The position numbers and the translations under genes are program-made. The notes beneath the pieces are model-generated. The model made no database searches. It saw only the letters and a list, made by a program, of their open reading frames with translations, and was not told the DNA's origin. Source: Tubulanus polymorphus (Eukaryota > Nemertea > Palaeonemertea > Tubulaniformes > Tubulanidae). Taken from it: a stretch of DNA of 64,000 nt. Location of the stretch: positions 1,899,855-1,963,854 of the forward strand of contig NC_134030.1 of assembly GCF_964204645.1 (NCBI RefSeq). Direction: 5' to 3'. Position 1 is the first letter of the stretch. The number at the start of each line of letters is the position of its first letter. This document shows, piece after piece, positions 25,301 through 37,300 of this stretch.

Positions 25301-28300
25301 CCTGTTCAAATCGATAATCAAAAACATTTCAGCTTCAAATAAATCCTAGATTTCTTTTTGTTTCCTGAAGAATGAATGTCTCTAACAACTTGTTTTATAT
25401 TCTTGTATTGCAATGGCATTCTAATAATTTTATGATTTCATGTATCACTATTGTAAAGCGCTATGACTGCCTTATAGCATAGCGGTATATAAACAAATAA
25501 ATCATTATTATTATCATTATCATTAATGATCTGTATAATTTTATCGTACCCATTTTTTCTGGCGATTAATTCTTTTCTCCTCCTTTCTTTCCTCTTTCAT
25601 TCTCTCGCGTTCCTCCTGTTTTTTTCTCGCCTCTAAAGCTTTCACTAACATCATGTGTTGACGTCTCCTTTCTCTCTCCTTGAAACAACGACAACATAAA
25701 CAACTCATATTTAAAATATTTTGGACAAGTATCGTTTGTACAGGATAAGTAGTGAAAACTCCTGGGTATCGTAAGCTCGTACATGTACTTCAAATAAACA
25801 AGTTAACCTATGAATTACTATCCATCCCTTATCCCTGGGACCAGTTGCATAGTCAGGGCTTTGAGTAAAGACCAGTCTAAAGCCATCTCAGATCTATAGC
25901 TAATCTAACATTCTTAAGGCCATTCATTTAAGACCACTTTTGGTCCAAGTCTAGAGTATAGAACAGGCCCTTGGAGTCTAAGCCCACTATTATACGGGTC
26001 TCGTGTCTTATTTTGACAGAATTTTGATACCTAAAATAGTACTTGAAATATCTCCATGTGATAGATATCTATCTATGTGAATTGTACGGTCACCTCCAGA
26101 GATGTACGGTACTCTATACGATGTATTTGGATATTCTACATCTATACTGATATAACATATACAGTACGATTCCCTATCTTACCATGCTCACCATAACCAA
26201 CATTTGTCTCCTTCTTTCTCTTTCCTTTTTTTATATCGAAATGCAGCAATAAATATATAAGAGACATTTGTGTCAGAGGTGTGATCATCCAAATGATGAC
26301 TTACACTTAGTAAATTGAAGTCTTATCATCCAAATGACAACTAAATTGAATTAGAAATTCGGACTCAAAAGTAGAGACTACATTAGGACCCATTTCCAAA
26401 CTTCTGAGTTAGAGTTGAGATTAGTTCCTCGGAGTAAAGATAAGTCCATTTTGAATATTCTAACTCTAGAATCAGATGTAAGGAACTGTTGAACTGAGTC
26501 CAGCGTGGAAATGGCGGGGTTCAGTGCGCAGTGATGTGCTGACTATATAATAAAGACTTGACCGATTTTGTCTGTTCTGACAAGTTAAAGTGCTTGAATC
26601 AGAACTCATTACCTGTTCTTTCATGATAACAGCCTGATGCCTTTTTACTTCACGCTCCTGAAATATATGTAAAATGAGAAGAAGAGTTATAGAAGAGATG
26701 TGTTAACCTGGCGTAGAATCTGATCAGTAAATGTGAAAACGAATAGCTTTTTTAATGTTAACGAGATTTATTTAGAATACAATCTCTTGCTACTAGGGAA
26801 TTGAGTAGCTTCATCAGGTGAATGAGTACCAGTCGATGTAGAAACAATATGTGAAACTCCCTATAAATACTGTTGTTTCAGCATTGACTGGTACTCATTT
26901 ACGTGATGTTGCTACAATGCGCACTTGTAGCAAAAGCTTGTACTCGAGAATAAATCTAGTTCTACTATTTGTCTTTACATTTTGCTATATATGATAAATA
27001 TATGTGACAATATATACAGTTATTAATGATGCAGAGAATGGAATTCATGCTATTGAAAACATCTAAACACTTTACACATAAACAACTAAAGCGTTAGCAG
27101 CAACGAGAACACATTAATTACACGTAGAATTCCACAATTATCAGTTTAAATTTGACGATTTCATCGACTAATTCTAACTGAAGTCAAACTTCATCCTAAG
27201 AACCGTGGAACTAGGTCCTGCTTCAATTCAAAACTTAGTTTCACAAACAACTAATAGTTACTGAGCTGAGCTAACATAACTGTGCAACTTTGGAGCTGGA
27301 TCTATAGCCGTTTTGTGAAACTAAATCTTCTGCCATGTCGTCGCAGTCATGCCAACAACCCTTAGTAGATCGCTGTTACCTAATTCAGATTGTATATACC
27401 TGCCCGATCTAGACCGGTCTAAAGCCCATTTATTTGTAATGAAGTGATGACTGTGCAACGTCGGGAGATGATATAATAATCAACACTGATCTAAACTAGA
27501 AGCAATGAATTGTATCAACTTCCTGATTTAGTGGTGATATTGTTTTTAAACATTGATCGATGCAGTATACCGATAGTGACAATGCTGTGTACGTGTGTAT
27601 CCCATATCGTATTGTTTTTTGTAGAGTGCAGAATCATTCATCCTACAGGACGATAGGTGTTTAGTGGAATCCCAGCAGCGGCTAAAGATGAACCTAATAA
27701 AAGCTCAACTCGGTCTAAATATAGTAATGCGTAATAATTATAGTTATACAGAGTGTTCAGGAAACGATGTTTTATTTCTGACAATTGAATCGACTAATGA
27801 GTAGAATATAGATACACTACTGATTAGTTTCAGATCTGAAAGTGAGCTCGATGCGGATCTAGGTAAGTTGGAAGACCAGGGTGAAAAGAAAAGGCATTTC
27901 TCGGATGATACAGCCACACCAAAGCCCACTGGTGGGGGTCCCTTCCTCAGAACAAGATATTTTAGAAAGTGAGTGTTTAATTTGCAGTAGGTTTCAATGA
28001 AATCTATCTTGATGATAAGAGCAACACGGAGGTTAGGACCCCGAGACCATTCCCAAATCTGTCCCTGATGCACTCTTGAGTCTTCTTACTTCACAAAATT
28101 CATCTCTTAAGATGGCCATTTTCAACTTAACCACTAAATAGTTCGCTCTTTGGTCAGAAATACACTCGTGTATTTTTCCCGGATACTCTGTGTAACATGA
28201 AGGCAAGCGCACACGTAATTGGGAGGCGCACACGTGAAGGGAGGCGCACTTGTGTTGTTGGTATGTAGCGGACGACCACACTGACCTTGGCCTTTTCGAT

Positions 28301-31300
28301 CATTTCGATAAACTTCATGCGTTGAGATTCCTGTTTTCTTTGTCTTCGTTCCTGCAGTTCATGCATAAAAATGTCATCATGCGAGAGATATTTTGATTTG
28401 AAGCGGACGAACGAACGAACGCACGCACGCAGCCGAGAGATACATGCAGACATTTAAAAACACACGGGACGAAATCCATTGGAAATAAAAAGATGATCTC
28501 TAGTGTGAGATCGAAACGTCGTGTTCTTATATTTTAGATTGTTTCAATAAATGAATTCTCGAATTCTTTTAATTTGTAAATAGTGGGTTTTTATCTTATC
28601 ATCTGTCCACCACATTTGAGTGTGGTTATCGTACCAAGATGGCGGATGAGTAAAATATCTGTTTCCGTTTTTGGATAGAAAATATTAATTTCTCGAAAGT
28701 GAAAGATGTTGAAATTTGAATGTATTCATGTTCGACGATGAAATAGATTCCAGTTTTTGACGAGTTCAAAATAATTTCTTGTTTTTTTCGCAAAAAAAAC
28801 AACGTTTTTCGTCGTTTCGCTAAAAAAGTCCAAACGTCTGATTTACATTTTACAAATTCACTACACCGAAGGTATTTAAAATGATGGAATCACATTTAGA
28901 GAATACCGAGAGACAAAATCCAAACAAGAATTAGTTCGAATTCGTTTACACAACGTTACTGTTTCCATAATGGTGGAAAACGATGAACAGTTTTTTCTGT
29001 TTTTGATAAACCCTCATTTACTCAGAGACAGATATAGAGAGAGGGGAGAGAGGGGAGAGAGGGGAGAGGAGAGGGGTTATTAGAATCAATAACCCACAAT
29101 CAGAAGAAGAATGATTGCGGATCTCGATTCTACTACCAGCTTTAGAAAGTCTAATCAATCTCAACAGGGAGACTGAGACTCTCTCTCTCTCTCTCTCTCA
29201 CTCTCAACCTCTATCTACCTGTTTCTCTAAAACCACTAAACACCTCTGTATTTCTTCGCTCCAAGCAAATGAGGATTTATAGAAACATTTACAGCATGAA
29301 CCTTTAGCAGCTTAAAGAGTTTTATAATGAAAGCCATGCAGGGGGGTCAGACGTATATCATGTTTTGAATTTCGATGCTATACTCAACATGTTTGTTAAA
29401 GAAATTCTGCCAAAAACTTAGTTAGAAAGTTTGATAAATTCATCTTCATAAATAGTTCTACTAGTTACTGGTATTAGTATCTATTTGTTAATGAAAGATT
29501 TATCTATAAAAGCAGTTACCGGTATATGAAAAAATCTGTATTAGAAGTAAGGGGAAAAGGCTAGTTACAGTGGAACCTTGTTATAACAAACTATCTGTTA
29601 CGATGAACAGATTTTATGGTTCCCTGAAGTTTGTTGTATCAAGGTTCCACACTGTATATAGAACTATCCGTTATAACGAACAGATTTTCTGGTGCCCTGA
29701 AGTTCGTTGTAACGAGGTTCCGTTGTATGTACATATCCTGCATGGATTTCAAGATATCCAACGCACAACTGTAAGCAAGATTTGTATCATTCTATCTCTC
29801 ACTTACTTGTTCTCTAATCTGCTGCTGAAATGATACATAATGACAAATGTTCCTTTCATGGTTTTCTGTTTTTTTATTGTTTGTTTCTGAAGGAAAACTA
29901 AAAACCTCACTCGCCGGGGAACCTGGAGGTCTCATATACGAGATCTAGACCCAGTTGCACAGTCAAGACCGGTCTCGCTTTAAGTTAGATCTATAGTTTA
30001 GAAAATGTAATGAGCTTAGACTGGTTTTATCTGAATTTGTGGTAAAATATGTGCATCAAATCACAAATGAACTAAGTATCAGTAAATATAATAGGACCTG
30101 GCTTCAGAGTGACCGTAGACAATGTGTGAGGGTGCAAACTACCCAAGCCGGTCAATTTTACTTGATTCAGGTCTGACTGTAGAGTTCAAGAACATGTCAG
30201 ATCGCAGGACACAGAACTCAGCTCCACAGTTCGTGATTTAAACTTCACTTTGTTGGGTTAAAACATTGTAAACGAACTGATTCTAACGGTAAGAGAACTG
30301 TAGAACTGGATTCTGATGAATATTTAATCGATTGGCTCTCAATACCAGCAGAGTTTAAATCTGTCACGCTGTAGGTAGCACTATATCAGAGACTGAGGCA
30401 GTTATCATTATTTACCTCTAGTAATTGTTGAGCTCTCATTTCCCTCTCAATGCGTATCTGTTCTAAACGTTGCTGTCTTTCCTGTTCTTTATGATTCTTC
30501 AATTCTTCTCGTTGTTTCTTTCGTTCAAGTGCTGGAAATTATTAAACAACGATAAAAAATCTATCGTTATTTCATACGTTATATTCAGAACCAACATCAG
30601 CCGTATTCTTGAAGATGATTTGAAATGTTTATCAAACTACACTAGCTCAAGGAAACATTTCACTCTTTTTATTCTTAGTGTGCAGGGATTTTATATTATC
30701 CTTACAGCACGGACTCAGAATGTTTCATCAATGGTTATAATGAGGACAACATCAGTATTCCTGAAGATGACTATTAGGATAAAGTCGAAACGTTGATTTA
30801 ACTACACTAGCTCAAGGAATACAGTATTCCCGAAGATGACTATTAGGATATAGTCGAAACGTTGAATAAACTACACTAGCTCAAGGAATACAGTATTCCT
30901 GAAGATGACTATTAGGATAAAGTCGAAACGTTGAATAAACTACACTAGCTCAAGGAATACAGTATTCCTGAAGATGACTATTAGGATAAAGTCGAAACGT
31001 TGAATAAACTACACTAGCTCAAGGAATACAGTATTCCTGAAGATGACTATTAGGATAAAGTCGAAACGTTGATCAAACTACACTAGTTCAAGGAATACAG
31101 TATTCCTGAAGATGACTATTAGGATAAAGTCGAAACGTTGATCAAACTACACTAGTTCAAGGAATACAGTATTCCTGAAGATGACTATTAGGATAAAGTC
31201 GAAACGTTGATCAAACTACACTAGCTCAAGGAAACATTTCAGATTTTATTTTCACATCATTAGTGTGGGACTTTATATGTAATCAACACAGCATGGACTC

Positions 31301-34300
31301 AGAGTGTGTTCATCAATGGTTTTTCACTGGAGTTCTGATTTCGTCAGCCAAAGTTCTCCAGAAGTCACCCTCTGCGTTACTAAGACCAGCGCCTACGGTT
31401 TGTTTAACTCTCCTGTTGTGTATATGCTACACATTCAGATGCAGCTATGTACTCTACAGATACAGATAACTATGATATTTTTACCTCTCATTTGTTTGGC
31501 TTTTTTCAACGATTCGTATTTCTGTAATTTCTCCAGGCGTTTTTTCGCTTTAATTTCCGCCGCTTTTTTGGCAATTTCTGAAACGCATGAATTACGCAGA
31601 ATTAACGACGAAATATAGTCACTTACCGCAGTTAGAACAGTTCGAATACAATACCTTGTTGTTCGAGTTTTCGTTTTAATTTTGTCTCGCTGTAAGAGCA
31701 GCCCTCCCGCAGACCGACCAGTTTACGTTTTTTAGAAGATGATTTGTCAGTTTTTAGAGCGGTCAGCGCCGCCTGGTTTCGTGATAACATGAATCGTTCT
31801 GTCACCTCGGTTTCCGACAGTAATACATAGCCCTGCTGTAATACACATATGTAATACATTAATAAGTAGATACAGTTAGTTCTCTATGAGGTGTTGATGG
31901 TCTACAGGGTCCTGTTTTTACGAAAAGATTAAACTCCAATTTTTGGTTTTAATTGCTATTGGTTGGACCTCATGTTTTCAACGAGGATAACAATATTCAA
32001 ACTTTACTGATTTTAGCTTAAACACTTTAATGAAAGTGGTTGGAAGATTGTTTATATGAACAGCCACTGGAATTTCCATAAAACTCCCAAGTTGTTATAT
32101 ATACAAGAACCAGAATCGAAACTTACAATTATGTACTTTTGATTCAAACAAAAATTCTGTAAATTCAACCGATCATTCGACTCTATCTATTTGGTTTTCA
32201 ATTTCAAAATCAAGTCCCAATCAAATCAAATCATCCAATAAATAAGCGGGACAATCATTTTCGAGGATTGGTGGGGTTTGTAAAGAATAGATGAAGTTAG
32301 TAGTTAAATGAAAACCTACATTTTCTCGTAATTCTAAGAAATCACCGACGTTCACTCGCGGCCGGAACGTGAAGTTGTCTAACGTCAGATCAGTTATGTT
32401 GTTCTTCTCCAGATACTGAAATACAATACAATGAGATTCAGGATCTACTTAACTGCAACTATATTTGTGTCTGTTCATCATAAGGTACAATTGCATAACC
32501 ATAAGAAAACCATAAGACTGGTATAAAGTTGTTAGTTTTTATATGGAAGCTAAATGAGTTTGAAAATGGTCTGAACTTGTTAGATGGGTTGTTGTTTTAT
32601 AGAATCAAATAAGCTTAGACCGGTTGCAAGTTGTTAGATTGGTTATAGAACCAAAATGTGCCAAGACTGGTCGTATATCTTAGTTTTGACTCTGCAACTG
32701 GCCCAAGGGGCTAAATCTATAGACTATTGGTCTCATGTCTAAGCCACAACGGTGCAACTGACCTCTGACTACGAGTCAGGGTTAAAACTGAACTCTAAAT
32801 GAACTGATAGTTAAGGAGAGGATGGGTTCAGATCTTACCCGCGTAACATCAGGATAAGTTCGTAGTTTTCTACTGCATGGAGTATGATAAATAACTTCAC
32901 CCAATAATCCACCTCTAGAACTAACTGATTTAATTCTCGTCTCGCGGCGCCACCTATAAACAAACATAGCCATTACCGATACTGTATACACAGCCACAAC
33001 CAGAAAATGGTGGCATTTTTGAACTGACACTACTATAAGCTCAATCATAGGGAGGGGCTGTTGAAAATGACAACGTACTTTACATATGACTCTCAATGGC
33101 TAAAAACTTCGAGAATAAAATAGACAATAGTTTATACGAACCCGTATTCTAATGGAATTCTTAACTCTGTTTCATCCAGTAACTTTCTACGTTTAGGTTT
33201 AACTACAATAAAACAGAAAGAGAGACAGAGATGAATAAATGGAATTCAGAGGTTAGGGGTAAAATAGCTCTAAAGTTGGTAACAGTTGCTTGATGGATAA
33301 ATGCTGAAATGACAATTGAAATAACAGCTGCCCATCGATGCTCAGACAGGTAACCAATACTGACTGAGCTAGGCCACACGGCGTCTTCACAAGCAAAGAT
33401 GAAATAGACATTAACCAGTGACATCTTTACACATTCACGATTCTAATGTAAAGAGTGTGAATTCAGACGCAGTCAGTTATAACTCACCCTCACGTTTACA
33501 ATGGTTTGTCCACAAGTTAACTCTTACCAACAACTTTTGAGCAATTTCTTTTTAAGTTTTCCCTTTTTCTATATTTTCCTGGTTCCCTGAGTTTTCCAGG
33601 TCAGTGCCCCCCCCTGAATCTGCAACCTGTGATATCTTTAGTAGACATTCACCATTCTAATGTAAAGAGTGTGAATTCAGACACGGTCTGTTTTGAGAAA
33701 CTCACCCTCAGCGTCGGAATGTTGATTATCGTCTTTTTTGTTGACTCGTTTTTTACGTTTCGGTTGTTTTTCAGTTCGTGTTTCACTCATCGAACGGTCG
33801 GAACTACTTTCACCCGATTCACTTGAACTATCGCCAGAATCGGATTCTGAAAATATAATTACGCGATATTATTACGATATTATTACAATTTTAGCACGTT
33901 TGCTGTCACTGTGATTATACAGCGCTGCCCCCTATTGCCACTAAGAGTATACCAGTTATTGGCAATCAAACTGTTACATGGACAGCTGTTGTTCAAAACT
34001 GACCATTGGGAATTGAGAATGAAACAAGAGTTTGTTAACATTGCCAACCAATCAGATTCCAAGATGGATCGGCTATGAGATGTCTCATAGTGGCAATGAT
34101 GGCTGAACTGGAACTATGAGATATAGTGGCAATGATGGTTGAACTGGAACTATGAGATATCTCATAGTGGCAATGATGGCAGAACTGGAACTATGAGATA
34201 TCTCATAGTGGCAATGATGGCTGAACTGTAACTATGAGATATCTCATAGTGGCAATGATGGCTGAACTGGAACTATGAGATATCTCATAGTGGCAATGAT

Positions 34301-37300
34301 GGAAGAACTGGAACTATGAGATATCTCGTAGTGGCAATGATGGCTGAACTGGAACTATGAGATATCTCGTAGTGGCAATGATGGCTGAACTGGAACTATG
34401 AGATATCTCGTAGTGGCAATGATGGCTGAACTGGAACTATGAGATATCTCGTAGTGGCAATGATGGCTGAACTGTAACTATGAGATATCTCATAGTGGCA
34501 ATGATGGCTGAACTGGAACTATGAGATATCTCATAGTGGCAATGATGGAAGAACTGGAACTATGAGATATCTCGTAGTGGCAATGATGGCTGAACTGGAA
34601 CTATGAGATATCTCGTAGTGGCAATGATGGCTGAACTGGAACTATGAGATATCTCGTAGTGGCAATGATGGCTGAACTGGAACTATGAGATATCTCGTAG
34701 TGGCAATGATGGCTGAACTGTAACTATGAGATATCTCGTAGTGGCAATGATGGAAGAACTGGAACTATGAGATATCTCGTAGTGGCAATGATGGCTGAAC
34801 TGGAACTATGAGATATCTCGTAGTGGCAATGATGGCTGAACTGGAACTATGAGATATCTCATAGTGGCAATGATGGAAGAACTGGAACTATGAGATATCT
34901 CGTAGTGGCAATGATGGCTGAACTGGAACTATGAGATATCTCGTAGTGGCAATGATGGCTGAACTGGAACTATAAGATATCTCGTAGTGGCAATGATGGT
35001 TGAACTGGAACTATGAGATATCTCATAGCTGTTTTAATTTTAAGATGTAAGCAAGAGGACGGGTTACTACCTGAATTTCCTGATCTCTCTTCATCCTGTT
35101 TAGACTTGTCTTTATTTGATGTTTTTCCCTGAAATCGTAAAATTTTCGACATAAACATCACAACAATATCAATCAATCAATCGATCGATCAATCAACCAA
35201 TCAACCAATTGATCAATCATTCAATCAATCCATTTTTGTTGGGTTGAAGAAAGTTGAAAAAAGAGAGGAATAGATAACACAAAAGAGATGAAGTTTAGCA
35301 GCAGAAAGTGCACAGATTTATCACTATCACTGATCCTAAGTGTAAGTTGTGGTCAACTTTTATAATCGGATGGATTTATGTGGCATGTGAAACTAAACCA
35401 TTCATTGACTACACTGACCCCTTTGGTCCTTACTAGAGCCCAACACACTGACCATCGCTGACCCTTAACTGACCATCGCTGACCCTTACTGACCCAACAT
35501 CTAGGATTATTAGGTAATTAAAGTCCTCAAACTCTGTATAGGTAGGCAGGACAGTTGCAGCTTTGTCTTGAAACAAAAACGTATCTCGGGAAAGTTCTTT
35601 CAAGTCATCTTAGTTTATCCAGTAGGATAACTTTTAGACTTTGCCAGAATCATTTTCACACATGCTTGAATAGTTTCGAAACAAAGAACAGACGTGTATG
35701 ACCATATATGAAGGGAGGTGGGGGCAGTGGGAGCTGTGGGGGTGGTGGGAGCTTACAGTTTTAGAAACTGTCGCCGTAACTTGTGACACTGACGTCTTTT
35801 GTTGTTGTTGTTGTTGTTTAAGTTTCTGTTGTTTTTTTAAAGCATCTGTCTCTGCTTTCCTCGCCAGTTTCAGTTGTAACTGTTGCTGTTTTATTTGAGC
35901 TTCCAGGTGAATCTTCAATTCTTCTTGTTGACGTTTCTGCTCCTAACCGAGAAATGATCAATCAATCAAAGGCTTTTTAAACCCCGCCCCCCCGTACACA
36001 CACCGGGCGCTTGCGATTATCGTCTATGATTTGTGGTGTAAAAACTGTGCGTTGTAAGCGAGAAAGAGTTAACAACATCAAATTCATGAAGCCAAACACA
36101 ACATCAAATACCATCGATTACCAGAAACCACCGGAGCCTGTCTTCGGATAATACCAGGATTTATAGACTAGCGTTGACTTGAACTCAGGGTTCAAAGTCG
36201 CGCAGTTATCATTTATATATAAGACCTGTCTAAGACAATCTTAGCTCTATAGCTGATCTAACAACATAAGACCAGTCTAAGTTCATTTTGGTTCGATAGC
36301 CAATTTTACAACTCAGAACTAGATTTAAGACCACTTTTGGACTTAAAGTTATGACTGTACAGCCCATAGGACTGTACAGCTCATACTGACCCACAGGTAA
36401 CTCGCACTTACTCAACTTTTGGAATGACCTAAATAACAACTGTGCAACTGAGCCCAGGGGCCAGTTGCACAGTCGTGACTTAAGTCCACAAGTGGTCTTA
36501 AATCTTTAGACTGGTCTTAAGTTGTTAGATTGGTTATAGAACTAAGTTGGTCTTAGACTGGTCTTAAGTCTAAGCCATGATTATGCAACCGGCCCCAGGA
36601 CCTCAGTAACCCTTGTCTATAAAACCGGCTACTTCCTCTACCCCTCAATCTACCTCCCTCTAATCGGGGTAACCCTTCCATCAATTCCAAGTATGTTCAT
36701 TTCAGCGCCGTTGTTTCAGCCTACCTTCATCTGAGCCTCAAGCATTTGTTGTTGGAGAACCCATGTTTTAGGTTTACGACCTCGTTTCTTTGGTTGAGGA
36801 GTCAATACTGAATGAAAGCCGGGTGTTAAACACCAGGTCGGGTCAAATAATCCGTCGCTAACGTCTATATACGACCCTGATTCTTTCTTTGTTAAATCTA
36901 ACGGTGATGTTTGAGACGAGATGGCTGCTTGATCGGAACTAGTAGAGTTTTCATTCCTCCGTTTGTTTTTCTTTCGATCGCGTTGTTCTTTTTTCTTTAA
37001 AAAGTGGTTTAAAAAGCGGAGAAAAAAATTTTTCCCGTTACAAAAATGACGATGATGACCTTTTGTTTTACTCATGTCCTGGACCCGGCTGCTCAGGAGA
37101 GTCTCAGGAGAGTTCAAACATTGAAAATACAAAACTAATTCAAAAGTGGAGCCGAATTGAACCAAAACCCGTGAAACAGGGTCCAGAGAACTGGTTCCAG
37201 TTCCACAGTTTTGTCCTTGTTTGACTCTATAGAGTTCAAATATGTTCCATTTTAACTCTAGTTTCAAACTCTTGAGAACTAGGGTTAAGATTTATCACCA

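Noticed and set aside
33330..33390. Minus-strand GGCCTAGCTCAGTCAG A-box-like sequence
   Set aside because: No B box at the right distance; too degraded to call a SINE.
34073..35029. CRISPR-like direct repeats (also at 39783, 30741 and 58940)
   Set aside because: These are contiguous tandem units without unique spacers, in introns of animal genes. No cas genes.
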